A program made the translations under genes and the position numbers. The notes under the pieces were generated by a model that saw only the letters and a list, made by a program, of their open reading frames with translations, was not told the origin of the DNA and searched no databases. Of a stretch of 62,908 nt of DNA, positions 51,828 to 60,734 are shown piece by piece. The DNA is from Candidatus Obscuribacterales bacterium (GTDB lineage: Bacteria > Cyanobacteriota > Vampirovibrionia > Obscuribacterales > Obscuribacteraceae): positions 1-62,908 of the forward strand of contig JAIERK010000012.1 in NCBI GenBank assembly GCA_019746975.1, written 5' to 3'. The number at the start of each line of letters is the position of its first letter. Position 1 is the stretch's first letter.

Positions 51828-53051
51828 CTAAAGCTGATTGTGCTCTTTGCCGGCGACGGAAGTCGATGCTGCGCTCCCCAACTTTGCCACCAGTTTTTGC
51901 TTAGAACCAATGTACTGACCGATGAGGTCATGTACCTTCTCTCCTCCGGAAGCGTCCATATGAGCCCAATCCGTGAAGTCTTCAGGTAAGAATTTCCCTG
52001 ATGCTTGAGCATCTAAAAAGCCGAAATCGTATTTCGCGGCCATTGCCTTCAATGTGCTGACGTGCCGATCGTACACACCGTCTCTCATGCATCTGAGCGC
52101 CATATTGGTCACGGGAAAGTTGACCACGAGTACTTCGATGTTGTCGTCCTTCAAGGCCTTGAGCGTCATGTCCAGCCAGGTCTTTTGATTCTGGAATAAC
52201 TCGTTGTTTGGAGTGGCGTATCGTTTGAGACAGTCCGCGTCTGCGGCTTCAACATAAAAGTATGGTGTGGTTGGATGTGCTACCCAGACACCTTTCTCGA
52301 GCTCCGCGTGATGCATGGCAAATTTCCGATCTTCGTCGGTGACGCGATCGAGCGGACTGCCGGGCAGGGATTTCAGCGCCGGCGCAAGCAGCGACTCGGC
52401 TTCATGACGCGCGACTTGCTGAATAGGTTGGCTCTTGCCTTTGAGATAGAGAAAGTCGTTGACCCAATATTGCGGTCGCTCCCAGATGTTGGGGACGGCG
52501 AGCTCTTCCATTCCGGTCGTATCGACAAAGCGACTGAGATAGCGATAATGGCGGGATGAGCCGGCATGACTGAAGTCGTTGTCGACCATATCGCGCGGCA
52601 CCATGCCTAATACGACGAGCTTAGGTTTCTTTTCTTCTTTGAAAAGTGACTTGACGATCATGTAGGCGTCCGAGGGCACAGCGCCGGGCAGACCGAAGTT
52701 GAAGCAGCTGAGATTGTTGACCCCGCTGTATTTCCCGATCATGCTTTCGCCATAGTGGCTCGTGTGATCTGCGACCAGATCGACGTCTTTGTTTCTGAAC
52801 GTGGCTTCCTGCCACCAGGTGGGGTGCATCATCACAGACGAGCCCAGGTACACGACATCGGGCGTTTTTTGTCGTTGGCGATAGTCTGTGGCAGCCCAAT
52901 AAACCCAACTTCTTATTGTGGGCAGACTGTCTGCATCAACACGTTTTATTGGATCGAAGATAAGAAGAGCGATATTGGCGAAAACCAAAATAAATAGTGC
53001 GCCAACAATCGGAATCTTCGTCACCAGGCTCAGCTTTTTATCGAGAGTCAT
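51828..53051 (-). CDS. AlgJ/AlgX-like SGNH acetyltransferase partner of MBOAT
   Basis: A 407-aa protein anchored by an N-terminal transmembrane helix (~12-32). The outer domain has GSS in VVYLGSSVMMH as the nucleophile block and DWAHMDASGGEKV as the catalytic Asp/His block near residue 365. By analogy with AlgI-AlgJ/X and PatA/B pairs, the MBOAT protein supplies acyl groups and this protein places them on an exported polymer. The stop is nine bases before the MBOAT start. Identity of the polymer is unknown. Confidence 0.85.
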   Translation of the reverse strand: MTLDKKLSLVTKIPIVGALFILVFANIALLIFDPIKRVDADSLPTIRSWVYWAATDYRQRQKTPDVVYLGSSVMMHPTWWQEATFRNKDVDLVADHTSHYGESMIGKYSGVNNLSCFNFGLPGAVPSDAYMIVKSLFKEEKKPKLVVLGMVPRDMVDNDFSHAGSSRHYRYLSRFVDTTGMEELAVPNIWERPQYWVNDFLYLKGKSQPIQQVARHEAESLLAPALKSLPGSPLDRVTDEDRKFAMHHAELEKGVWVAHPTTPYFYVEAADADCLKRYATPNNELFQNQKTWLDMTLKALKDDNIEVLVVNFPVTNMALRCMRDGVYDRHVSTLKAMAAKYDFGFLDAQASGKFLPEDFTDWAHMDASGGEKVHDLIGQYIGSKQKLVAKLGSAASTSVAGKEHNQL

Positions 53052-53130
53052 ATCGTTTTTTTCTGCCTACTTGCAGCCGACCACGATGGTAACAAACCTA
53101 ATGAAAACCATCCTTAGATAAAGATCAAAG

Positions 53131-53162
53131 GAAAAAGAGCTTCCTTAGTAAGAAAGCTCTTT
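53131..53162 (-). terminator. Intrinsic terminator of rplY
   Basis: Stem AAAGAGCTT / AAGCTCTTT with an 11-base loop. On the minus strand the run TTTTTC follows. It is 22 bases past the rplY stop. Confidence 0.85.
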
Positions 53163-53183
53163 GTAATCGAAGTTTGAGAAACC

Positions 53184-53783
53184 TTAGGTTGCTGCGGCTT
53201 CTTGTTTTGCAGGTTCTGGAGTCGCGCTCTCCGTGCTGCGTGGCGTGACGGCTCTCGCGACCACTTCATCCAGAGGATTGAGCACTTTGACGGAAGCCGG
53301 TACTTTCAGATCGCTGAAATTGATGGCTGAATCAAGCTCTTTGAGAAGCGATAGATCGCATTCGATAAAATCCGGAATGTCGTTGGGCATGCATTCGACT
53401 TCAACATCGACGGCCGATTCGAGGAGCTGTGCGCCCCATGTCGTGACGGCTGTAGCTGTTCCGACGAATTTGATCGGAACGGTAACTGTTAGCTTCTTGT
53501 CGAGTCTTACTCTGTAGAATTCGACGTTAACTACGGAATCGGTTGTTGATTTGCGCTGCACGTTGCGAATAATTACGTTGAGCGGTTTACCGGTGCCGAA
53601 GTCCAGCTCCAGGAGATGGGAGAAAGCTGCTGCTGGTAGACGAGAGAATTCGCGGGCGCAGAACTGAATGCTTTCAGGTTCGAATGTCGGTCCATAGATG
53701 GTTGCTGGGACATTACCTTCCTGTCGAATGCGATTGGGGGTTTTGTCTTCACGTTTGCTGGCTTTGAGCGTGTACTTTTCCAT
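53184..53783 (-). CDS. rplY: 50S ribosomal protein L25 (general stress protein CTC)
   Basis: A 199-aa long-form L25 that binds 5S rRNA. N-terminal L25 domain (~5-90; REDKTPNRIRQEGNVPATIYG, HLLELDFGTGKPLNVIIRNVQ) and the C-terminal TL5-type beta domain (~95-180; VTVPIKFVGTATAVTTWGAQL, EVECMPNDIPDFIECDLS), then an Ala/Glu-rich tail. The start is ATG 53783. Only 69 bases separate it from tRNA-Gln upstream on the same strand. Confidence 0.96.
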   Translation of the reverse strand: MEKYTLKASKREDKTPNRIRQEGNVPATIYGPTFEPESIQFCAREFSRLPAAAFSHLLELDFGTGKPLNVIIRNVQRKSTTDSVVNVEFYRVRLDKKLTVTVPIKFVGTATAVTTWGAQLLESAVDVEVECMPNDIPDFIECDLSLLKELDSAINFSDLKVPASVKVLNPLDEVVARAVTPRSTESATPEPAKQEAAAT

Positions 53784-53852
53784 TTTCGTAGTCCGTTAGG
53801 CGGTAGAAGTAGTCGATCTCTTGACGTGTACTATTAAAGCGCCAAAAGGAAG

Positions 53853-53924
53853 CTGGGGCGCAAGGATTCGAACCTCGGAGTGCCTGGACCAAAACCAGGT
53901 GCCTTACCACTTGGCGACGCCCCA
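53853..53924 (-). tRNA. tRNA-Gln (anticodon TTG)
   Basis: A 72-base cloverleaf. Acceptor TGGGGCG / CGCCCCA with discriminator G73 as in bacterial tRNA-Gln, D arm with AAGTGGTAAGG, anticodon stem CCTGG-TTTTGGT-CCAGG giving anticodon TTG, and T arm GAGG-TTCGAATC-CTTG. CCA is not encoded (GCT follows). It decodes CAA and, by wobble, CAG. Confidence 0.95.
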
Positions 53925-54029
53925 ATATGACGTAGAAGGTTGATTCTATTGAATGTATTGGGCTTGTGTCAACGAGAATGCGGCTTGTTTGAAGCCGAAT
54001 TGACAGAATACGCTGCTTTTAAGCGAACC

Positions 54030-55739
54030 TTAATACATCGAGCCTTTAACTCGAAGCGCTTCCTCCATCAGTGAATTGGCAAATGTGAGCGATACTTCCT
54101 CACTGTCACGTCCACTGGCCATGACAGCCAGCGCTCTCAACTGAGACTCGCCTGTCAGGCGGCTTGCGCGGATTACTGTTTTATCATCTGATTGTTCTTT
54201 ACATACCTGGATGTAGTTGTCAGCGACTGAGGCGATTATAGGTTGATGCGTAATGCACAATATTTGATGGCTTTTGGCGAGATTGACGAGTTTGTCCCTT
54301 ATTGCCTTGAGGATACGTCCACTCAATCCAGTGTCGATTTCATCGAAAACCACCGTGGAAACGCTATCGGCGCGCGCAAATATCGTCTTTAGCGCCAGCA
54401 TGATCCTCGAGAGTTCACCGCCGGAGGCAATCTTTGAAAGCGGAGCCAGCGGCTGCCCAGGGTTGGGGGCGATCAAAAACTCGATTCGATCGAGACCATC
54501 GCTGGAGAGCTCCTCCATTTCCGTGAAGTTGATGGAAAAGCGACACCGCTCCATACCGAGATCAGATAGTTCCTTTAGTATGGATTTGGTTAGGCTCTCC
54601 GCTAGTGACTTACGATCTTTGGTCAGTCGCTCACTGGTTGATCTCAAATCATCTTCGAGTTGTTGCAATTCGCTGGTTATCGAATCAATAGATTGTGATG
54701 CATTGTCGAGCTTTTCGATCTCGTCGGCGAGCTCATCGCGCCTCAGTATTGCCTGCGATAGCGTAGGTCCGTACTTGCGCTTGATTTGCACCAAAACGTT
54801 GAGCCGCTCGTCTAGCTCCTGAAGCGAATGAGGATCGAGATCTAGAGAGCTTTTGTATCGCCTTACACCGTCTAGCGATTCCTCTAGATTGACCAGGCTC
54901 TCTCTGAGAAAGCTCGCTGAGTTGGCTAAGGTAGCGTCCAACTCCAGCAGTCCATCCAATTCGGCAAGGCCTTCTTGCAATAAATCTCGAGCGGGTTGGA
55001 TCTCTTCTCCATAGGCGGTATCACCGCCAGCGAGTAAAGTCATCACCTTGTCGATGGTTGACTCCAGGTGCTGCGCATTAGCGAGTACCTTGTGGCGATC
55101 GCCTAACTCTTCGTCCTCGTTGTCGCCAGTAAGATTTGCTTGCAACAATTCGTCCAGTTGGAATCTGGCAAAATCGACCCGTCTGGATCTCTCTTCTTCT
55201 GACATGGTTAGCTCGTCGAAGAGCTTTCTCAGATCGCGATAGCGCGCATACAGCGTACGCACTTTATCGCGAAGTTGTCGGTAACTCTTGCTGCCCAGTC
55301 CATCGAGAAGCTCGAGCTGTGCAGAATGCGAGAGTAGTGTTCGTAATTCGTGCTGGGCATGAAAGGTAAGCAACAATTGCCTGAGCTCGTTAAGAATCGA
55401 AGCGTTAACAGGCATGCCATTGATCCGTGCGCGTGAACCGGAGCGTGCAATCTCTCGGTAGACAACCAAATCGGTTGAATCTTGATCTATAAGATCATGT
55501 TGCTTTTGCCAGGCCATTACTTGCGAAGATGGTTCAAAAACCGCTTCGATAATCGCTTTGTCCTTGCCGTCGCTGATCTGGTTGGGGCTGACTTTGGCAC
55601 CAAGTACGATGCTCAATGCGTCGAACAAGATCGACTTGCCGGCGCCTGTCTCACCGGTCAATATATTAAGGCCCTTTGTCCACTCGACCTCTAGCTTGTT
55701 GATGATTGCTAGATTTGTGATAGATATAGTTTTGAGCAC
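54030..55739 (-). CDS. recN: DNA repair protein RecN
   Basis: A 569-aa SMC-like ATPase that acts at double-strand breaks. Walker A GETGAGKS (29-36), long coiled-coil arms (~150-400), ABC signature SGGELSRIMLALK and Walker B VVFDEIDTGLSG. The start is GTG 55739 (MLKTISITNLAII). Length is normal. It lies upstream of tRNA-Gln on the same strand, separated by a weak hairpin (CGGCTT-GTTTG-AAGCCG, 53981-53997). Confidence 0.97.
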   Translation of the reverse strand: MLKTISITNLAIINKLEVEWTKGLNILTGETGAGKSILFDALSIVLGAKVSPNQISDGKDKAIIEAVFEPSSQVMAWQKQHDLIDQDSTDLVVYREIARSGSRARINGMPVNASILNELRQLLLTFHAQHELRTLLSHSAQLELLDGLGSKSYRQLRDKVRTLYARYRDLRKLFDELTMSEEERSRRVDFARFQLDELLQANLTGDNEDEELGDRHKVLANAQHLESTIDKVMTLLAGGDTAYGEEIQPARDLLQEGLAELDGLLELDATLANSASFLRESLVNLEESLDGVRRYKSSLDLDPHSLQELDERLNVLVQIKRKYGPTLSQAILRRDELADEIEKLDNASQSIDSITSELQQLEDDLRSTSERLTKDRKSLAESLTKSILKELSDLGMERCRFSINFTEMEELSSDGLDRIEFLIAPNPGQPLAPLSKIASGGELSRIMLALKTIFARADSVSTVVFDEIDTGLSGRILKAIRDKLVNLAKSHQILCITHQPIIASVADNYIQVCKEQSDDKTVIRASRLTGESQLRALAVMASGRDSEEVSLTFANSLMEEALRVKGSMY

Positions 55740-56042
55740 TTTGGGATATTTCTAGGCGTGGTGTTACCGCTGGTATCAGACTCGAAAACGTCAGACACCA
55801 GTATAAACGTTACCCGGTATTTGTGAAGGCCTGGCTGTATCTGCCTGGCAAGTGCCTTGTGTGACCCCTGCTCGAATTTGTCAATGTCTTTGCCGAGCAC
55901 TGTCTGCGCTGCAAGGCGTCAAGGCTACTTCAGGTCGTGCTTGTCTTTAGAGACCTGGTGGTGGTTCTGCTAAAGAGAACAAGCCTCGGGCTCTTTCAAG
56001 CACATTACATACAATTGGGCTTGTAGGTCGACTCTAGAGCGG
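55740..56042. promoter_or_regulatory. recN: recN upstream region with candidate promoter
   Basis: On the minus strand, TTCACA (55827-55822), a 16-base spacer and TATACT (55805-55800) lie about 60 bases before the recN start. No LexA-type box was recognised. A minus-strand frame through here (KDIDKFEQGSHKAL...) looks protein-like but has no start or ribosome site. Confidence 0.45.
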
Positions 56043-57122
56043 TTAACCGACCGGTTGCAGTGAGTGGATACTGACCTGTGCTGCTACTTGTTTTGCAATG
56101 TCGATGAACGCTTTTGCGGCAGGACTATCAGGGTGACAGGCTACAAGCGGTTGTCCGGTGTCGCCGCCTTCTCGAATTCTAATGTCGATCGGCACCTCGC
56201 CCAGGAAAGGTACGCCGTACTCGTCAGCCATCTTCCTGCCACCACCGTGACCGAAGATTTCATAGCGCTCGCTTGTGCCTTCCGGCTGAAAATAGCTCAT
56301 GTTCTCAACGAAACCGAGGACCGGCACATTCATCTGACGGAACATGACGAGACCTCTTTGTCCGTCTAGAAGTGCCACTTCCTGTGGTGTCGTGACAATA
56401 ACTCCGCCGGACATGTCGGTTGATTGAACCATGGAGAGCTGTGCATCGCCGGTGCCGGGTGGCATGTCGACTAGAAGATAATCCAACTCGCCCCACTCAA
56501 CGTCGCGCAGGAATTGACGAATCGCTTTGTCGAGCATCGGTCCACGCCAGATTAGAGGCGTATCTTTGGCTACGAAGAAAGCCATGGACATGCACTTGAT
56601 GCCGTAATTCTCTGCCGGCTGAATGCGATTGTCTTTGGCTGCAGGTTGATGGCTATCGACGCCAAGCATCAACGGACAGTTGGGACCGGTAATATCGGAA
56701 TCGAGAATTCCGACTTTGGCTCCCAGCTTGGAGAGGGCGACCGCGAGATTGATAGTTACTGTGGTTTTGCCGACGCCGCCTTTGCCTGATGTGACCGCAA
56801 TAATATGTTTGATCCCGGCAACCGGCTCCTTGTCCGAGACCTTGCCGCGACCGGCTACCGTGGCGCCTGATACCATCTCTATTTCTTCGACACCAGGGAT
56901 AGCTTTGACCGCTTCGCGACAGTCATTCTCGATCTTTTCTTTCAGTGGGCAAGCCGGCGTCGTCAAAGTCAACTTGAAGTAGACTTTCGAGCCTTCGACC
57001 TTGATATCTGAAATCATGTTCAGGGAAACAATGTCCTGATTGAGATCAGGGTCCATCACCGTTGAAAGAGCCTTCTTGACTTCTTCCTGGGTGATCTTGC
57101 TCTTACTTTTTCCAAAAATCAT
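56043..57122 (-). CDS. mrp: Mrp/ApbC family iron-sulfur carrier ATPase
   Basis: 359 aa from ATG 57122, which has GAGGG six bases upstream; the frame opens at 57143. An N-terminal DUF59/MIP18 domain (~8-85, with LTTPACPLK) is followed by a ParA/Mrp P-loop ATPase with GKGGVGKTT (113-121) and LVDMPPGTGDAQLS. The family delivers Fe-S clusters. The CxxC seen after ENMS in E. coli Mrp is absent: the segment reads ENMSYFQPEGTSERY, as in cyanobacterial homologues. With the suf operon nearby, a role in cluster transfer is reasonable. Confidence 0.95.
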   Translation of the reverse strand: MIFGKSKSKITQEEVKKALSTVMDPDLNQDIVSLNMISDIKVEGSKVYFKLTLTTPACPLKEKIENDCREAVKAIPGVEEIEMVSGATVAGRGKVSDKEPVAGIKHIIAVTSGKGGVGKTTVTINLAVALSKLGAKVGILDSDITGPNCPLMLGVDSHQPAAKDNRIQPAENYGIKCMSMAFFVAKDTPLIWRGPMLDKAIRQFLRDVEWGELDYLLVDMPPGTGDAQLSMVQSTDMSGGVIVTTPQEVALLDGQRGLVMFRQMNVPVLGFVENMSYFQPEGTSERYEIFGHGGGRKMADEYGVPFLGEVPIDIRIREGGDTGQPLVACHPDSPAAKAFIDIAKQVAAQVSIHSLQPVG

Positions 57123-57391
57123 AGCGTCCCTCGATGGTCCCAAAGGTCATAGTTGCGTCTGCGCCCGGTCCAGACAGGGCGTGATTACGATTCGGCGCGA
57201 TTCCGCTAGTCAAATGATAAAACAAGAACAGCTCAGATCGTGAGCCGTAATCAAATATTCATGTGGAAACTTCGTGCGGTCAAGTCGTTGCTCCGGTATT
57301 GGTATGCGCAGGACCGGGGCTGATAACCAGGATTTTTCGATATTCATGCGAAAGGCGTCGGCACCCGGTCGCTTCCAGGTCTGGAACCGTG

Positions 57392-57419
57392 GTCGTAGTC
57401 GTAGTCGTAGTCGTAGTCG
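57392..57419. repeat. Hexanucleotide microsatellite (GTCGTA)n
   Basis: About 4.7 units of GTCGTA, interrupted only at the ends, in the 311-base gap between mrp and the TPR gene. The tract ends 15 bases from the TPR stop codon. The rest of the gap shows no gene. Confidence 0.85.
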
Positions 57420-57433
57420 GGGTCCCTCGTTAC

Positions 57434-58726
57434 TCAGTTCAATCTGGTCGCTTCCACTGCCAGGGGATGCTCAGGGCCAAGACTCTTAGCCAGGATGCCT
57501 ATCGATTTTTCGAGATACTCGGAAGCATCCTTATCGTGACCGGTGACGAATCCCAGTCTTGCCAGCTCCAGGTAAGCGACGCCCGTGTCCGGATGTGCAT
57601 CTCCAAGAATGGTCCTGCGAATTCCAAGGCAGGAGTTGAGCGCTTTTTCGGCTTTGTCGTAATTGTGTTGTGCGGCGTAGAGCTTACCTAGATACTCATA
57701 CGTGTCCGCGATGTCTTTATGATCTCTAGGGAGTGACCTGGTCTGAATCGCCAGAGCCTTGTCTAGATACTCTTTCGCCTCATCGGTTTTTGCCTCGGTC
57801 ATTTTGATCGCCGCCAATCCTATCAAACTTTTGGCGAGGAGCGGATGGGCAGAGCCGAGTCGCTTTTGTCGAATCGCGAGAGCCCGCTTGAAAAGCGGCT
57901 CTGCTTCCTTTAGTCGCCCGGTCACTCTGTAGAGACCGGCCAGATCGTTGATATCGGTGGCGGTGTCTGGATGTTCCGGACCGAGCGCGACTTCATCAAG
58001 CGTGAGTGCTTGTTTGTAGCATCGCTCTGCCTCCTTGTAGTTCGCCATGTCGCGATACCAGGTACCTAAGTTGACGAGCACACTGGAGCTGGCGACGTCA
58101 TTCTTCCCGAGGGCATGTTCTTTGATGGCGAGCGCTTCTTTGTATGATTTGTTGGCTTCGGCAAATCGACCGGTGTCCCGGTAGACCTTGGCCAAGCCGT
58201 TGATGAATGAGGCCCGGCGCGGGTCGTCAGGCAGCTTTACATCCTCATCCCATTTCTTTAGTGCAGTGAGATAGCATTTCTCGGCTTCGTTGTATTTGGA
58301 TTGATCTCGAAGGACTAGAGCTAGTCCGTTATAGCTCAACGCAATTTCCTTTCTGTCTTTTTTGAGTTGTGTTTCTACCAGGTGTACCAGACGACGATAC
58401 AAGAGCTCCGACTCGTCGTACTTTGCCGTGACGCGCTTCAGCTCTGCCAGATTGTTGAGGGCGCTGAGATAGCGTGTATCTGCTTCTCCATACTTCTTGG
58501 AGAGCGTGAGCGCCTCTGAGAACGACTTCTCTGCCGTCGCGTACTCTCCAGTCTCGAAGGCATGTTTGCCATCACCGATGGCACTATAGTAGGGCACGCT
58601 GTCAAAGATAAAAAAGCCTGCCACTACTGTTGATATCGCTATGACACCACGTTGATACCATTTGTATTGGCGGCTCTCAATGAGCTTTTTGAATTTCTTC
58701 TGAGCTGCGACAAGTTTGTCTTTCAT
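57434..58726 (-). CDS. Membrane-anchored TPR protein (kinesin-light-chain-type repeats)
   Basis: A 430-aa protein. A signal-anchor helix (~24-45, VIAISTVVAGFFIF) is followed by about eight 42-residue TPR units of the kinesin light chain type (AEKCYLTALKKWDED..., LVNLGTWYRDMANYKEAERCYKQAL, LGPEHPDTATDINDLAGLY). The repeats are probably periplasmic or surface-exposed and scaffold protein complexes. ATG 58726 with a weak AGG upstream. Confidence 0.9.
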   Translation of the reverse strand: MKDKLVAAQKKFKKLIESRQYKWYQRGVIAISTVVAGFFIFDSVPYYSAIGDGKHAFETGEYATAEKSFSEALTLSKKYGEADTRYLSALNNLAELKRVTAKYDESELLYRRLVHLVETQLKKDRKEIALSYNGLALVLRDQSKYNEAEKCYLTALKKWDEDVKLPDDPRRASFINGLAKVYRDTGRFAEANKSYKEALAIKEHALGKNDVASSSVLVNLGTWYRDMANYKEAERCYKQALTLDEVALGPEHPDTATDINDLAGLYRVTGRLKEAEPLFKRALAIRQKRLGSAHPLLAKSLIGLAAIKMTEAKTDEAKEYLDKALAIQTRSLPRDHKDIADTYEYLGKLYAAQHNYDKAEKALNSCLGIRRTILGDAHPDTGVAYLELARLGFVTGHDKDASEYLEKSIGILAKSLGPEHPLAVEATRLN

Positions 58727-58914
58727 GGCGTTTTATACCTGAGGCATGCCTCCGTATGTTTGCATACGAAAGCCGGATTCCGGTGCTCATCTAGTTGTGA
58801 TCGTTTAGTAAAAAAAACTGTCTTCGTAAAAAACTTGCTTTAGACAAGCTGCGCTTAGATTAAGATTTAGCGGAAGGGAAGTCAAGGGACTTAACCCTGA
58901 GATCAAAGCAGCGC

Positions 58915-59841
58915 TTACTTACTTGCCAGAATCGAAAGCAAGAGCTCCTCGAACCCGTCTTTATCCAGTTGCGCCGCCACCTGCACCTTTCTTCCGCCAA
59001 AAAGCGTCGTGAAGATTCGTCCCTGGCTTTTCCCGCTGATATTCGTATCGATTTTCATCTCTTTGAATTTAAACAGCTCAGGTGCGATTGCCGCGGCAGC
59101 GGTAATCGTGTCCCAGAAGTAGTATTCGAAGCCTTTGACCAGGGACCAGAGCTTTGCCGCAAGAATTGAGGCTTTGTGTTTTTCCGCCTGAGCTTCCAGT
59201 TTTGCCAGAAAATCCTTGGTGACCGGTAGTCTGTTGGTCAGGTCGAGAGTAATGAGCTTGAGTGGGATTTTGCTGTCCAGAACGGCCTTGAATGCTGCCG
59301 GATCGGCGTATAGATTCCACTCGGCGCTGCCGTCGTGACCCTCTTCTTCGACGTTGCCGGCGACGTTGATGGCACCGCCCATGATGATCATCTCCTTGAC
59401 CTTGGAGACGAGCGACGGATCCTGGGCGAGAACTTTGGCGACTGTGGTCAATGGACCGGTGGTGACGATAGTGAGTGGAACTTTGGAATTGCTCAAGCAG
59501 TCCGTAAAAACCGCTTCCGATCTGCGTGCCTTCCCTTGTTGGTATGGCTCCTTCAGATAGTTCTCGCCAAAGAGAGGCAATTCGTTGATTATGTGGCTTT
59601 CGCGCCGCCAGTTCTCCGGAAAAGGATTGGGCACTTCGTCCGGCGTCATCGAGATTTCTGCTCCTTCGAGACCGACGTAGGTCGCGATTTTGAGCATTGC
59701 ATCCAGAGCCAGATCGGAGTAGCAATCGCCATTCGTAATGCCGACAGCCTGCAATTCGATCTCCGGCGAAAGCCAGAGAAGTATCGTGCTAATCAGGTCA
59801 TCGACATGACCATCATGGTCGTGCAAAACAGGATGGGGCAT
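58915..59841 (-). CDS. Nucleoside hydrolase (IUNH family)
   Basis: A 308-aa enzyme that cleaves ribonucleosides to base and ribose. The N-terminal LHDHDGHVDDLIS matches the calcium-binding DxDxGxDD motif, IVTTGPLTTVAKVL the central block and IIMGGAINVAGNVEEEGHDGSAEWNLYADPAAFKAVL the family core. Substrate preference not clear. GGGAG just upstream of ATG 59841. It follows the DUF59 gene at 118 bases, with two hairpins between, so it may be a separate unit. Confidence 0.9.
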   Translation of the reverse strand: MPHPVLHDHDGHVDDLISTILLWLSPEIELQAVGITNGDCYSDLALDAMLKIATYVGLEGAEISMTPDEVPNPFPENWRRESHIINELPLFGENYLKEPYQQGKARRSEAVFTDCLSNSKVPLTIVTTGPLTTVAKVLAQDPSLVSKVKEMIIMGGAINVAGNVEEEGHDGSAEWNLYADPAAFKAVLDSKIPLKLITLDLTNRLPVTKDFLAKLEAQAEKHKASILAAKLWSLVKGFEYYFWDTITAAAAIAPELFKFKEMKIDTNISGKSQGRIFTTLFGGRKVQVAAQLDKDGFEELLLSILASK

Positions 59842-59854
59842 AGGCTCCCGGGTG

Positions 59855-59906
59855 GCTTTGTTGACACCTTCGGCGTCAAAGCAAGTTTACTTGGGTCCGA
59901 CCCAAG
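59855..59906 (-). terminator. Two adjacent hairpins after the suf operon
   Basis: On the minus strand, CTTGGGT-CGG-ACCCAAG (59906-59890) is a perfect 7-bp stem, followed by TTGAC-type arms around a TTCG-like loop (59878-59860). No long T-run, so termination is only partial or unproven. Confidence 0.35.
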
Positions 59907-59959
59907 CTTGCATTAGCCCATGAGAAATTTGTAACATCTTGCCATGTCAGGTGGAAGTT

Positions 59960-60268
59960 CTAAAGAATTCCCAACTGCATTTGAGCCTCTTCGCTCGACA
60001 TCGTGCGAGGGTCCCATCGTGGGCTCCAGACCAGTTCGATTTTAATTTCTTTGACCCAGGGCAATTTTTGGACGGCAGTGTGGGCCTGGGCTTGAATCGT
60101 CGCACCGAGGGGACATGCTGGGCTCGTCAGGGTCATTTTGACGTTGACGTTGGAGTCGTCTACCTTGACGTCGTAGATCAGACCGAGGTCGACGATGCTG
60201 ATACCCAGCTCCGGATCAACGACAGTGCGAAGGTTCTCTCTTACTACGTCTTCCTGAAGTGTCGACAT
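59960..60268 (-). CDS. DUF59/MIP18 Fe-S assembly protein (SufT-like)
   Basis: A 102-aa protein matching the same domain as the Mrp N-terminus: VREN...VVDPELGISIVDLGLIYDV, LTSPACPLG with the conserved Cys, VKEIKIELVWSPRW. SufT/PaaD-type proteins help mature Fe-S enzymes. AGGAG lies six bases before ATG 60268. It is 19 bases after sufU and the last gene of the suf operon. Confidence 0.9.
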   Translation of the reverse strand: MSTLQEDVVRENLRTVVDPELGISIVDLGLIYDVKVDDSNVNVKMTLTSPACPLGATIQAQAHTAVQKLPWVKEIKIELVWSPRWDPRTMSSEEAQMQLGIL

Positions 60269-60287
60269 TTCTTCTCCTGTGAAAAAC

Positions 60288-60734
60288 CTATTTTTGCTGT
60301 CCTACAGATTCTAACCCTTCGATAAGGGTGTTCCAGGGCAACAAAGCGCATTTGATACGGACTGGATACTTCTTGACGCCCTGCAGCGCCTCCAGATCCT
60401 CCATCTCTTCCGGCAGGTCGAGTTCGCTCTGATTCTTATCGAGCATCATGCTTTTGAACTTATTGATTATATCAGTGGCTTCATCGACGCTTTTGCCGAC
60501 CACCGCTTCCGTCATCATAGAACCAGATGCGGTATTAATCGAGCAGCCTTTCGCTTCGAGTTTGACGTCGACTACCGTCCCATTCTCCACCGTGAGATAG
60601 AGTGTGAGTTCGTCCCCACACAATGGATTGACACCTTCGACTTTCGCTGAAGGATTGTCGATTATCCCGTGATTGCGTGGGTTGTGGTAGTGATCGAGAA
60701 TGGTTTCGCGATACAGATCATCTGCAAGAGACAT
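60288..60734 (-). CDS. sufU: SufU-type Fe-S scaffold / sulfur transfer protein
   Basis: 148 aa from ATG 60734 (MSLADDLYRETILDHYHNPRNHG), where family N-termini begin; a longer frame to 60806 overlaps sufS heavily. Zinc/cluster ligands: NPLCGDE, KGCSINTASGSMM and RIKCALLPW. SufU accepts sulfur from SufS. The start overlaps the sufS stop by 17 bases, indicating coupling. Confidence 0.95.
   Translation of the reverse strand: MSLADDLYRETILDHYHNPRNHGIIDNPSAKVEGVNPLCGDELTLYLTVENGTVVDVKLEAKGCSINTASGSMMTEAVVGKSVDEATDIINKFKSMMLDKNQSELDLPEEMEDLEALQGVKKYPVRIKCALLPWNTLIEGLESVGQQK

Noticed and set aside
53981..53997. recN terminator
   Set aside because: Six-base stem without a T-run on the minus strand; too weak to call.
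55709..55900. 63-aa minus-strand ORF upstream of recN
   Set aside because: Overlaps the recN start and promoter; no ribosome site.
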